DNA of 64,000 nt from Botryosphaeria dothidea (Eukaryota > Ascomycota > Dothideomycetes > Botryosphaeriales > Botryosphaeriaceae). This document shows positions 13,301 through 25,194 of the stretch, in pieces; positions within the stretch are counted from its first letter, which is position 1; each line of letters begins with the position of its first letter. The notes under the pieces were generated by a model. It saw only the letters and a program-made list of their open reading frames with translations. It had not been told where the DNA came from and ran no database searches. The stretch spans positions 372,001-436,000 of the forward strand of contig WWBZ02000051.1 of NCBI GenBank assembly GCA_011503125.2, written 5' to 3'. The position numbers and the translations under genes were made by a program.

Positions 13301-16300
13301 GAAGAGTGCTCTCATTGGTGTTGCTGCTCAAACGGCTGAAGCTGGCTCTGGCACGCGTGGAATCGGTGTGGCTGGAAAGGACCACAGTACCAAGGGCGAA
13401 GGTGTCATGGTGTCTTCCGACGAGAGCTCGGACGATGATGACGATGAAATCGATGAGGAGCTGTTTGGTCCGTCGGTGAAGAGAGACAGGGTGCCAAAAG
13501 CCAAGCTGCCTCTGCTACCCCAAGGTCCCGTCAAGAAGAAGAGGGTACAGCGGTCGTTCAAGGATATGCGTGCACGTCTGGCGCCCGATTTGTCGTCTCT
13601 CCACAAGACGATACTCAGCTGGGACTACTTCCACGACGGTGATTACCCACCGAACTCTCGGACGGACATGTACAGCAGGGTGCCCAACAAATTCCAATCG
13701 CCGTACGACTACAAGAACACGTTCCAGCCGCTGCTCACGTTGGAAGCGTGGCAAGGGTTCGTTAAGGCTCGAGAGGAGGGTACATTCAAGCCCTTTGACA
13801 TCAAGGTTGTTAACCGCTCGAACGTTGATTCTTTTATTGAGCTTTCGACAAACATGTCACATGCGGACAACAAGGAAATCTCGATCTCTGAGGGTGATAT
13901 TTGCCTGATTTCCAAGGCACCTCAGCCGGCAAACACACCCGATGCACCGAACTGCCTAGCAAGAGTCTACCGCATTACCCGCAAGAAGGCACATCTCGAG
14001 ATCCTTTACCGCCTTGTTCACGGTTCGGCTCTGATCCAATCGCTTGTTCCGAATGCCGTGGTACATGGTGTCAAAATCCAGTCGATCACCCCGCTCGAGC
14101 GTGAATACGGTGCGTTGGTTGGTCTGCAGTACTACGATCTTTGCGATGAGATCATCAAGGCGAAACCGTCACCGCTACTGAACTACACGGATAAGCAACT
14201 GGAGTCGTTCAAGGATACGTACAACTTGAACAGAGCACAGGCGAAAGCTGTTAAGTCAGCAATTGACAATGACGCCTTTACGCTCATTCAAGGGTAAGTT
14301 GACTATGCAGTATTAAAGGATAAAATGCTAACGTTATGACAGTCCTCCCGGTTCTGGTAAAACAAAGACCATCGTCGCAATTGTCGGCGCCCTCCTGACA
14401 GACAGTTTGAAGAGCGGAGGAGGAACAGTGATCAACAAGCCTCCTGGTCCGAACAACGCAGCAGTACGCAACAACCTTCCAGCACCGAAGAAGCTGCTTG
14501 TTTGCGCACCAAGTAACGCTGCTGTCGACGAATTGGTCATGCGTTTCAAGGAGGGCATCAAGACGACAAACGGCCAACACAAAAAGATCTCGGTTGTCAG
14601 ATTGGGACGCAGCGACGCCATGAACGTCAATGTCAAGGATGTCACTCTGGATGAACTGGTCAACGCGAGGCTGAACATCAACCCCGATCAGAACGGCGAC
14701 CAACGAGAGGAGACCGGAAAGATCATGAAGGAGCACCAAGCGGTATCCGAGAGGGTCAGAAATGCTCGCGAGAAGCTCGATTCAGGAGAATTGAAGGGTG
14801 AAGCACTGTCTGAGCTCAAAGACGAGTTTGACATGCTACGTCGCCGCAAAGCACAGTTGAGCAGCAAAATCGATGAGTGCAAGGACAAGGAGGCCTCCCA
14901 GAGCCGTGTGGCGGATCTCAACCGGAAAAGAGCACAACAAGCCATCCTGGACGAGTCTCACGTTATTTGTGCGACGCTCAGCGGTTCTGGTCATGAAATG
15001 TTCCAGAACCTGAACATCGAATTCGAAACTGTCGTCGTGGACGAAGCCGCCCAGTGCGTTGAGATGAGCGCTCTGATTCCACTCAAGTACGGTTGCGCCA
15101 AGGCAATTCTTGTCGGTGATCCCAAACAGCTGCCTCCCACCGTCTTCTCCAAAGAGGCTGCCCGGTTCCAATACGAGCAGAGTTTGTTCGTCCGCATGCA
15201 GACCAACCACCCCAAGGACGTCCACCTGCTTGACACGCAGTACCGTATGCACCCAGAAATCAGCTATTTCCCCTCGCAAACCTTCTACGACGGCAAGCTG
15301 CTGGACGGCGCCGACATGGCGGCATTGCGTGAGAAGCCGTGGCACAGCAGCACGTTGCTCGCACCCTACCGCTTCTTCGACGTGCAGGGTCAGCACCAGG
15401 CAGCGCCCAAGGGGCACTCGCTCATTAACATCGCTGAGATCGAGGTTGCGATGGCGCTGTACTCGCGCCTGATGGACGACTTCCGGGACGGGGTGGACCT
15501 GCGTGGCAAGATCGGCATCATCACACCGTACAAGAGCCAGCTGCGCGAGCTCAAGGACCGATTCGCGCGGCAGTACGGTGAGAGCGTGTTCGAGTTCGTT
15601 GAGTTCAACACGACGGACGCTTACCAGGGCCGCGAGAGCGAGATCATCATCTTCTCGTGCGTGCGCGCCAGTCCGGCGGGCGGCATCGGTTTCTTGCAGG
15701 ACATTCGGCGTATGAACGTCGGTCTCACTCGCGCGAAGAGCTCGCTGTGGGTGCTGGGCAACTCGCAGAGCTTGGTGAGAGGCCAGTTTTGGAAGTTGCT
15801 GGTTGAGGATGCGCAGAAGAGGGAGAGGTACACGCACGGTAATGTGCTGGCGATGTTGCGCAAGCCTTCGAGCGCTTTCCGGGCGCCGAAGGGCGCGTAT
15901 AGCGGGCCGGTCACGAATGGAATCAAGGCGATCAAGAGGGATGAGGAGCCTCGTCGGCTCAAGCAGGAGAGGAAGGGCAGCTCGTCGAGCATGGAGGATG
16001 TCAAGCCTGCGCCTCCGCCCCCGGCGCCGACGATGGTGAAGAAGGAGAAGAAGGCCGTGGATGATGATTGGGGCGATTTTCTCGGTGGTGGTGACGACGA
16101 GCAAGATGCAGATGGTGATGCGGATATGAAGGATGGGGTTGTTGATGGGAGCAGTCCTGCTCCTCCTACTGCTGCTGATCATCGCGGTGGCAGCAGCAAT
16201 CCTCCGTCGAGGCCGGGCTCCTCCTCCGCGAACATTGCGGGAGGTCAGCAACAGCCGGCGAGGCCAAAGATGGTGCCAAATAAGCAGGCTAAGAGGAAGG

Positions 16301-16344
16301 CGGACCCGTTCATGCCGAGGAACCCGAAGAAGCCGAAGCCTTGA
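10324..16344 (+). CDS. SEN1: SEN1-like superfamily 1 RNA/DNA helicase
   Basis: Nuclear helicase of the Sen1/senataxin family, which terminates non-coding and some coding RNA polymerase II transcription and resolves R-loops. Exons are 10324-10352 (a 29-nt first exon), 10421-14293 and 14343-16344, giving 1967 residues, in the usual fungal SEN1 range. The long N-terminal half is the helical Sen1 N-terminal region. A charged linker with an acidic Ser/Asp patch follows. The helicase core has Walker A GPPGSGKT at 1301-1308, motif II DEAA starting at Asp1534, then GDPKQLPPT and a YQGRE-type motif further on. The second intron (14294-14342) interrupts the Walker A codon region. The C-terminus is Pro/Lys-rich and probably carries nuclear localisation signals. 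The start codon was set by the short exon MGDALVNKL, which restores frame through GTAAGC/TGTAG. An antisense 504-codon open frame over the 3' half is a GC-bias shadow. Confidence 0.95.
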
Positions 16345-19300
16345 GGGCACGGCACACGTACACCATTCCTCCCCTTTCCAACGGAAGGAAGAGAGAGTGA
16401 CGTTAGCATGGAAGCACGGAAAGCATTGGTGGGCGTTTGCTTTAAGCTGCTGGACTGGATTGCATAAATTCTACGTATAACAAGAGGATTTCGATCGGAG
16501 AGGGATTGAGCATCAAATTCTTTTTGGGAACTCGGGGTCTCAGTTGTATCGGTACTAGAATTCCTTGCAGCTATTTTTTTTTTCTTTTTCCGTTCCTCCT
16601 CCGTTTTTTGGAGACTGAGAAGGGGCTGAATTGCCCGTGGAATCTTTTCGTCAGCTGGAAGCAGGATAGGGATTAGGGTGAGAGAGGGATGCGCCTTTTT
16701 TACTAGGTAGCTCGTGTGTTGCGTGCGCGTGTGCGCGTGAGTGACTTTGATTGAGTGCCTTGACGCATGATGGGTTATACCGGAGTGAAGAATTTTTGGG
16801 GAACGTGGGTCGCCCAGAAGCAACTTGCCGTTTGGATGAACGGGGCTTTGTCCGTTCGCTTTTGCTTTTCCTCTTTGACCACGCGTTACTGGTGGGGTTC
16901 AACCACGCGGCAAGAAAGGCACGCAGACCGCCTGTCTCTCTTTCTCTCTCTCCAATCTCTTTCTGGGAGATGATGGGGGAAGAGAGAACGAGCCACGGCT
17001 CTCGGATCTGAGCAGCAATGGGTGGAGTTGGTGGCACAAGCTCAGGGGCCCGGCCATTCGGGATGCTTCCGTGTTGGTTGTTGTTTCGATGGTTGGGGCC
17101 GAGAAGCAGCTGCTGGGGTGGCACAGCGCGGGCTTGCGTAACCCCTCCCAGAGAAAAAGGAAATGCTCGAAATTCCGATGGCTAGCCCGGCGAGCTTCTT
17201 GTGCGTCCGCCCACGATTCTCTGACCATGCATGTCAGCAGCAGCGCAGTGCGGGGCGTCCTGTGTGTGGATTCTCGGCTAGTGGGGATCTTCCATCTGGC
17301 TGATTGACGGCTGGTGCTCTGCGCCGTTACCTCACATGCTGCCTATCTTTTGATCAAGCAGAAACGGCCGACTGGGCCGCAGACACACTGTGTGCGTGTG
17401 GTGGCCAGACAGGCGCAGCAGCGTGTCGCCTGATCAAAGGCAGAGATCTGACGCCTCCCCATCGACAGGAAAGCGGACGTTCGATAGACACGAACCGCAG
17501 ACCTGGAAATCCCGCCCCGGCGCCTTTTTTTTTTTCTTTTCGGTTCTCGTGGGCGTCAAGCGACTTCTTCTTTAATCTCCGGCGACGCTTTTTTCGACCC
17601 GTTACACAACGCCATTTTATGTACGCCTTCCCATCCCAGGCTTTCCCCTTCTCTTTCCGTTCGCCTCCTTGGGCGTTGCCGATCCCCTGTTTCAGAAACA
17701 CACCGCTCGCCGTTGTTGACAAGGGCGGGTATCTGTGGGAGCGCGTGGGTTTCGTCCACGCTGTTTTTGACTCTGACGTGCTCGGGCGATGTCAACGTGG
17801 ACGATGCTGCCAATGCCAGCGGCGCCGAGTGCCGGTGCCAGGAGATCGAACATCCGCTCGTGCCCGCGGCCGGATGGCTGCAGCGAACGCGGGAAAAAGC
17901 CGACGCCGGGGGATTGGTGGAAGAGGATCGATGGCTCACTTTCCGACGCAAGGGAGAGGTTGAGTTGAGTTCAGCCCCCACAACCCCCGGCGATCCGCCA
18001 CAGGTCGTTCTGCTGTTGCAGGTACGTACTCTGCTGACCTGAGAGCCTCTGTCGTTGGCTCTCTGCCTGCTCTCACTCCGTCCGGCCAGCCGGGATCATC
18101 CCACCGCCTGGCCAGTCGTCCTCCCTCCCCCGCCTACCGCCTCCGAACTCTGATGTGAGCGCGCGTGTGTGTGTCTCTGTCGTCCCACCGCCCATCGACC
18201 CGTTTCGGACGGGGACGATGTCGCACCGCAGACGTTGGCGCTGCCCTCTGTCCAAGCTCTCCTTCCCCGACTCGGATGCGGCGCTTCTGAGTTGGGGAGT
18301 CGGGCGGCTGCGCTAAAAGGGGGGGGGAGGTTGACTGTCCAGTTTTTTGGAGTAGGACGGTCTCTCGACAGCGCCAGCCTGGATGTTATGCGGAGCTGGG
18401 ATCACGGTTTCTTCCTGGGGAATTTCGCATATGAGGTCCGCTCTTTCTCTGCCAACCGCTGGGAGCGAGCTGCTGCTTGGCTGCGGTGCGACCATGGCCC
18501 AACGCTTCCCGCCTTACTCCGCCCGCCGCCCACCTGAGAGAGAGAGGCGTGGTTCCGGGAACGTGTTCGTGCGCATGCTGACGGTTGCACCGAGACACGA
18601 TTGGGGGGAAGGTATGACGGAAAGAGGACGGCAGGTGAGTCGAGAGAGGCAGAGCGCGAGAGAGCGCGAGAGAGAAGCGCGAGTGAGCCACACGCGGCGT
18701 GGGCAAGAATAGCACCAAGAGCACGTTGCTTATATTGCCGTGGCGCCGGTTTCTCTTGCAGCCTTTCCCGCCCGTCTCGGACAGGGTCTTGTCAAAAAAA
18801 TTCAATAGTGTTCTCCTCTCAGCGTTGCTCGGCCATTTCGCTCTCTCTCTCTTGCTTGGCTTGCTGCAGGGCACGCTCACCATCAGATGAGCAGGACTGC
18901 GTCTTTGTAAATCTCGCATACCCGCTTTTCCCTTTCTCACTCTCCCACCGACCTGATGCTCGGCTCCTGTAACCGCTGGTTTGTTCAATTGCTTCAGACT
19001 TCCCGACCTACATAACCGCGCACAGCCTGCTTGGTTAGCAGCAAAGCACGAGAAAGAACAGGCGTTTGGCACGCGCGTATACGCACCGACGCATGCGCAC
19101 TTGACCTACAGAAGGTACATACCCCAGAGGAAAGGTAACCAAGCGGAAGCTGGGAAAGAAAAGCAAGCTCGCACAGCTGTCAATCGCCCCCAAGCCCCGG
19201 GGATTCCAGAACTCAAACCACGCGCCGAACTCGAGACCAGGCATCTGGACCGACGTTTCCTCTTTCCTGTCCGTTGCGTCTCTCGGGATTGCTTGAAAGG

Positions 19301-19532
19301 GCTGCCGTGTGTCTGTGAGTCTGGCACCACCACGGCGTCTCAAGCGGCACCAGACCCGCGTACATACGAACTGATCCCGATTAAACGCTCTCCCCAGGAA
19401 TCCCGTCTTCGTTTTCCGCCACGCTCACCAGACTACCGTTTCAAAACATCTCTTTCTTCCTTCCCTTCGGGCTCGGCTCTTCCTGTCCCAAGCCTTTTTT
19501 AGTCTCCGACAAAAGAGGTACCAGCGCACCAG
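16345..19532. other. Long intergenic region after SEN1
   Basis: About 3.2 kb without a supported gene. It contains T-runs (16566-16590, 17525-17540), a GA-rich/CGAG stretch near 18630-18690 and pyrimidine-rich sequence that probably belongs to the long leader of the gene starting at 19533. The open frames of 100-230 codons here are Arg/Ser/Pro-rich and overlap on both strands. No RNA gene was recognised. Confidence 0.45.
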
Positions 19533-20209
19533 ATGCAGGCGGCCGTTAGCGGCGGTGCTACCAGCACGGCTCGAGGCCACACCAGCGGCAACGACAACAC
19601 GACCACCACCACCGGTGTCCTCCCTCGTCCCTCTTCTTCTTCATCCGCTCCCCCTCCTCCTCTTCCTCCTCCTCTTTTCTCCCAAAACCGCAACCCTTCC
19701 CCCCTTATCTTCATGAACCACACCCCGCGCACCACCCCCGCCAGCACCACCACCATCGTCACCCCCTCCACCCGCACCCGCAGCGCCAGCGCCGAGCTCC
19801 TCTACGAAGACGGCGCCCCACCCGCGCCCTCCTCCTCCTCGTCTTCCCAACCCGCCGACGTCGAGCACGTCCACCTCCTCGAAGGCAGGGACCCCGACAC
19901 CGCCGACCACCACCGGCCCCAGCGCGGCCGCAAGAACGGGCCCTTCCCGACCAACGACGACGAGGACTCCTCCTCCTCCTCCTCCTCCTCCTCCTCCTCC
20001 TCCTCCTCCTCGCGCGACCGCTCCGGCGCCGGCTCCCCCTGCTGGTGGAGCCTGCCCGACCCGCCCTTCTGGGGACCGGAGACGAGCGCGACGACCAGGC
20101 CGCCGACCGCCGTCGTCCGCAAGCCGTTGACGGTGGACACGGCCGTCGCGGGCGGCGCCGACAGGCAGCCGAGCCTGCCGATCCAGGGCCTGGGCGAGGT
20201 GAGGCCGGC

Positions 20210-20250
<41 letters not shown>

Positions 20251-23216
20251 AGAAGGGCAGCGTTGGGCAGCAGAGCGGTGGGCGGAAGAGGGCTATGAAG
20301 ATGCCGCCGCCGGTGACGGTGCCGCCGCCGCCGCCGCCGCAGCAGCAGCAGCAGCAGCCGAGGGCGGAGCAGGGGCAGTATACGCGGTTTGATTTGGCGG
20401 ATTTTTTGAGGAATACCGGGCCGGAGATGGGTGGGTTGGGGGTTTTGCCGGGGGTGGTTGGCGGTGGTGGGACAGCGGGGAGGAGGGATGGAACGGGAAC
20501 GGGGGGTGGTGGGAGTGCGAGGAAGCATCGGAGTGCGTTGAGGTTTTTGGGGTATAAGAGGAGGAAGAGCTTGGCGGAGAGGGTGGGGACGGTTGAGGGG
20601 TGAGTCTTGTAGTTTTCCCTCCCACATGCTTTCCTTTCTTTTTGGGTTTTCTTCTTCCTTTTGAGTGCGGGGGGAAAGGCCGCGTGATGGTGTTTGATGG
20701 TGCGTGGATTGGTGCTGACTGCTTCTAGGGGGCCCGGCATATCGCAGCCACCACCCGAGACATTCATTCCGGCCCGCAGTGTCATGCAGATGGCAACTAA
20801 AGGAAGTGAGTTGCTGTCCATCCAGAATGCAATGCCCGTGTAGCTGACTCAAAGGTAAAAGATACGAAATACCTGCAGATCGTCACGGAGCAGAATCCAG
20901 TCGACAGCCAGTCCCTGGCCAACCAGTCTCTGACCACTCCATCGCTGGAGAAATCCAAGAGGTACCACAGCCCACCTCTGAATGCTACGCCTCAGACCGG
21001 TCCACTGACATGAGCAAACCAGCAACGAAATGATCGCGCTCAAACGCCGCTCCGCCTCCCTCCCCGACAAGCTCAACTCCCTCGGCACCGAGCAGTTCGA
21101 CACCTGGCTCTCCACCCTCGGCCGCCTGCAGCCCGGCAGCCCGGACCTCGCTGCTGCTGCTGCTGCTGCTGCTGCCGCCGCCGCCGCCGGCGAGACCGCC
21201 GCGCCTCCTCCCGACGGCGAGAGCAAGCCTGCCGCCCTGCGCATCACCAACCTGTCCGCGCCGTCCGAAGACGCGCAGTCGTCCACGCTGACGCCGACGA
21301 CCACCAGCGCCGAAACGGCCGTCGAGAAGGTCAGCAGCGTGCGCCTCGTCAAGCACGAGGCCGACGACGCGGCTGCGGACGCCGCCGCCCCCAAGCCGGC
21401 GAGCGTCGACGCGAAGGCGGCGCTGTTCAGCAACCCGCCGAGCGCGCTGCCGACGCCGACGGCGATTCCTCCCGCCGCCGCCGAACCTGCTGGGGAGGAA
21501 GACGAGGAGGCGGCTAAGCCTCCCGTTCCGGCGAGGGAGGATGCGCGGAGGACGCTGCCGTCGCAGATGAGGCGCAGCGGTCGCGGCCTGCCGCTGCGCG
21601 AGAAGACGAGCAGCGAGAGGCTGGCCGGGCAGGGCATCAATGTTCGGAGGCTCCAGCAGCAGTCACCCCCAGCGGCCGCGCCGTCGGCGTCCAGCTCGAC
21701 GTATCCGGCGTACGAGGATCCGGATGAGGCGGCGGCGGCGGCTGCTGCTGCTGCTGCTGGGCATGGCAGGGTCGACTCGGTCATGACGGACGGCACGACG
21801 ACCACGACGAGCGGCTCCGGGTCGGGGTCGTCGGCCTCGTCGTCCGAGGAGAGGGAGGAGATGCGGGAGGGCGCGGTCAGGGCGACGAGGAGGGGGAGGG
21901 AGGAGAAGATTCGCGCGAGGAAGCTGCGCGATCTGCAGAGTAGGAAGACTGGGGTGTCTGCGCCGCCGAGTGTGCCACCCAGGAACGGTAGGCATCACCA
22001 CCACCACCACCACCATCAGCAGGGCATCGATGCGATCGTGGCCAAGAGCGTGGTGGAGGAGGGGCCGGAGACGAACAGGCAGCCGCAGCTCAAGAAGAAG
22101 AAGAAGAAGAAGGACGAGAATGGCTACAGCGTCAGGCCAGCGTCGCTTGCGCTGCTGCCCGAGGGCGACCGCTTCGATGGGCCGACGGGGTATACGCCGC
22201 GGGAGGGCCAGATGAGCTTGACTCCGGTCGTCACGGTGGCCGAGCAGATGCCCGCCCCCAGGGGCCGAGCCGTCAAGAAGCCGGCGAGGCTGGTGCTGAG
22301 GGACCAGGCGTACCCATCTTCTTCGTCTTCCAACCACCACCATCGGCGCCGCAGCTCGGCGTCTTTCGCGGGGCTGGACGGCAGAGTGTGGCCCGTCGCC
22401 GTCCGAACAAGCCTCAGCGCGCCAGCGGCGACAGGCAGCAGGGACGACATGGAGCTGGCCATGGGCGGCGGTGCTGGCATCCGACAGCCCTCCTCCTCCT
22501 CCTCCTCCTCCCAGCGCGACGCGAGCGGCAGCGGCCGAGACCAGCGCCTGTCAGCCGTCTCGATGTCGTCGTCGTCGAGGCGAGCATCGAGCCTGAAGTT
22601 CGTGCCGGGCAGGGAGGAGCAGCTGCGCGAGCTGCGCGCCCACCTGCACCAGCACCACCCGGCCCTGCAGTCGCGCGAGAACGGCAGCCACCTCAACACC
22701 ACCAAGCAGCAGACCAGCAGCAACTGGCGAGACAGCATCGCCACCTCGACCAGCAGCACCGGCTTCGGCTACTACTTCCACCAGGCCCGCGACACCCGCG
22801 CCTCCCCCTCCACGCTCCAGACGCCCAGCGCCATGTCCGTCGTGTCGAGCCTGCTGCTGCCCCAGCCCCACGCGCAGAACGCCGCCACGGCCACCACGGC
22901 CTCGAACGCGCGCGCCAGCGTCGGCAGCTCCGCCAGCAACGGCACCACCGGCACGCTGCTGTCGTCGCGCAGCAGCGGGCGGCAGCAGAACCACCACGCC
23001 CATTGGGAGGCGCGCATCGAGGAGCTCGAGCGGCAGAACAAGCTGCTCGAGGCGGCGCTGCAGGCGGTGCTGAAGACGAGCGGCATGCTGAACCGGTGTC
23101 CATGCTCGTCGTCGAGCAGGGCGGCGAGCAGCGAGGGCGGGGTGGCGGATGAGGCGGGGAGCGCGTTGGATGTGTATTTGGGGACGAAGATGGATGTGGG
23201 GAGGGAGGCGGAGTGA
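19533..23216 (+). CDS. Low-complexity coiled-coil protein of unknown function
   Basis: Exons 19533-20599, 20729-20805, 20844-20961 and 21023-23216 join to 1151 residues. The second intron would be only 38 nt, so that junction is tentative; the others have GTGAGT...CTGAC...TAG and GTACCA...CTGAC...CAG signals. Most of the protein is predicted disordered, with homopolymer runs of Ser, Thr, Pro, Gln, Ala, His and Lys. Three islands look conserved: RFDLADFLRNTGPEM before the first intron; the segment around MIALKRRSASLPDKLNSLG after the third; and a C-terminal coiled coil (WEARIEELERQNKLLEAAL) followed by a small CPC motif. I recall similar islands in uncharacterised Pezizomycotina proteins but know no function. 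Basic patches and the coiled coil suggest a scaffold or cytoskeletal or nuclear role; that is a guess. Confidence 0.75.
19968..20010 (+). repeat. (TCC)n microsatellite encoding polyserine
   Basis: About 43 bp of perfect TCC repeat inside the low-complexity gene, encoding a serine run. Further trinucleotide runs in the same gene lie at 20219-20250 (ACG, Thr) and 20320-20360 (CCG/CAG, Pro then Gln). Confidence 0.9.
21150..21189 (+). repeat. GCT/GCC run encoding polyalanine
   Basis: About 40 bp of GCT and GCC codons encode an uninterrupted alanine run in exon 4 of the low-complexity gene. A shorter alanine run lies near 21730-21760 and a CAC (His) run near 21997-22016. Confidence 0.85.
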
Positions 23217-24054
23217 TGGGTGTTCTTTCTAGGTGTTTCTGGGTGGTGTTTCTTCCCCTGCGGGATTCATTCTTTGGTCTTGATGATGAACGATCGTTTC
23301 CTTTTGGTTGTGTCTCCTTTTCTTTCTCGCTGTACGTTTAGTCCGGATGCCATGGCTTGGATGTGGAGGACGGGCAGAATGAAGTGCGCAACAAAACTTG
23401 AGGAAAAAGGGGGTGGGATGGATGGAAACGTCGATATTCAAATATAATCAACCTGTTTTTCATCGGATTATCATGGCCGTCATTTCCGTATGGTGTTGAC
23501 GACTATGAGACGAGAGGCGGGAGACTTGATCGGGAGTGCGAGTGGAACCAGGCAAACCGTGAGGGCGTCACGTGCCATGGATGAGGTAGCCGAAGTCAGG
23601 GCGGCGAAAATGCAGCATGTTGCGAGTAGGACAGGTGGTGGAGCGTCAGCAGTGGCGGCAAAACGAGGACATGGTGGGGCGCGGTGTGGCTGAGAAGAGA
23701 TCTGAGCGTCTATTTTTGGGTGGAGAGATCGTTGCAAGGGTCTCCTCCAGCACGACGTAAACACCAGCTCTCCTTTTTCTTCCAAGCCTTGCCCGCCCAG
23801 CTCCTCCTCCTCCTGCTCTCCTCTCTTCTCGCAGAGACCCGCTTCAATCGCTCGCTCACCCCCACCAATTGTCCCGCGCCCGCCGCCTCAGCTCTCAGCC
23901 CCACGTTCTCTCGGTGCACTCGACTCGCTCGCTCGAAACATCCCCGGACCCCGCCCTTCTTACCGCCGCCGCCGCCGCCGCCGCCGCCAGCTAGCCCGCT
24001 GCACTGCTTCCACGTCGCCGATACCCCATACTCGCAAACACACACATACACGCA
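23217..24054. other. Intergenic region and GNA1 leader
   Basis: About 840 bp between two plus-strand genes. Pyrimidine-rich sequence from about 23760 to 24050, including a CCG run near 23970, is consistent with the GNA1 promoter and 5' UTR. No gene is seen. Confidence 0.5.
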
Positions 24055-24709
24055 ATGTCCATCCTCTCGGACCCCAACGCCCCGCTCTTCAGCACCGAGC
24101 TGATCTCGCCCCAAGTCGCCGCCGCCCTGCCCGACGGCTACACGGTGCGGCCGGTGCAGCGCTCCGACTACCAGCGCGGCTTCCTCGACGTGCTGCGCGT
24201 GCTGACCACCGTCGGCGACGTCGACGAGGCCCACTGGGACCAGCGCTACGACTGGATCAGCCGCCGCAACGACGAGTACTTCCTCATCTGCGTGCTGGAC
24301 GGCCAGGCCAAGATCGTCGGCACCGGCGCCCTGATTGTCGAGCGCAAGTTGTGAGCGCCTCTTCCCCGGGTGCTGCCTGCGCTCTTGCTGACTCTCTACC
24401 CAGCATCCACAACCTCGGCCTCGTCGGACACATTGAGGACATCGCCGTCGCCAAGGACCAGCAGGGCAAGAAGCTGGGGCTGCGCATCATCCAGGCCCTC
24501 GACTACGTCGCCGAGAAGGTGGGCTGCTACAAGGTGAGTGCTCTGTCGGTCCGCGGTCCGTGTTGGTTTTTTTTTTTTTCTCTCTCTCTCTAACGCTCCC
24601 GCAGACCATTCTCGACTGCTCGGAAGCGAACGAGGGCTTCTACGTCAAGTGCGGCTTCAAGCGCGCCGGCCTGGAAATGGCTCATTACTACGAGGCGCCC
24701 AAGGCTTGA
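24055..24709 (+). CDS. GNA1: Glucosamine-6-phosphate N-acetyltransferase
   Basis: Acetylates glucosamine-6-phosphate with acetyl-CoA, a step of the hexosamine pathway to UDP-GlcNAc, the precursor for chitin, N-glycans and GPI anchors. Exons 24055-24350, 24404-24533 and 24605-24709 give 176 residues, close to the roughly 160-residue yeast enzyme. It is a single GNAT fold: N-terminal YTVRPVQRSDY; the core strand GHIEDIAVAKDQQGKKLG, which includes the acetyl-CoA pyrophosphate loop (Q/R-x-x-G-x-G/K form, here QQGKKLG); then LDCSEANEGFYVKCGF with the family Asn-x-x-FY-x-K-x-GF signature. Both introns are clean (GTGAGC...CTGAC...CAG and GTGAGT...GCAG). Start chosen at the first ATG in frame, which gives the usual N-terminus. 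Confidence 0.96.
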
Positions 24710-25194
24710 GTTGCGAGGACACAGAATGATGGCGACGATATACCGGGATCTTTTTTTTTTTTCTTTCTTTCTCGATCTGTACGAATATGACATGAGGGAT
24801 TTAGAGAAGATACATATAGAAGGAAAGGGTCAAGATAAGGTACTGTACCTGTGGTCTATCAAGAGAGACTTTTGAAACGAATCTGTTTTGCTGCAGAGCA
24901 TCTCCATCCAAAAGTGTCGTTATAGCACTGTCAATTAATTTCACAACAGTCATGTGTGCTTCCTGATTCCGTTTTCTTTGTGTATAGGGCGTGTGGAGTG
25001 GGTGAGGTAAGTTGGTGGACTGTAGTGCGTGTAGTTGAGGATTCAGGATATGCAAAGAAGAGAGAGAGGGTAGTCTTGATGTATCTATTGTGAAAGGTAC
25101 AGAATCATTCTGCTCATCTGGATGAGTGCTTCAACTCATGTTCACAGAGCTGCTCATTCTCTTCTCCCCTCATCAGCAAATCATGTGCCTGGAA
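24710..25194. other. Convergent intergenic region
   Basis: 485 bp between the converging 3' ends of GNA1 and the membrane-protein gene. It has T-rich runs at about 24750-24770 and no open frame of interest. Confidence 0.5.

Noticed and set aside
14836..16350. 504-codon minus-strand open frame
   Set aside because: Antisense shadow of the SEN1 coding sequence, created by GC-rich third positions; Arg/Leu/His-rich without motifs.
17304..17963. 219-codon open frame between SEN1 and the low-complexity gene
   Set aside because: No start context, no similarity, composition like the surrounding non-coding sequence.
19641..20852. 403-codon minus-strand open frame over the low-complexity gene
   Set aside because: Antisense of trinucleotide repeats; Arg and Gly runs only.
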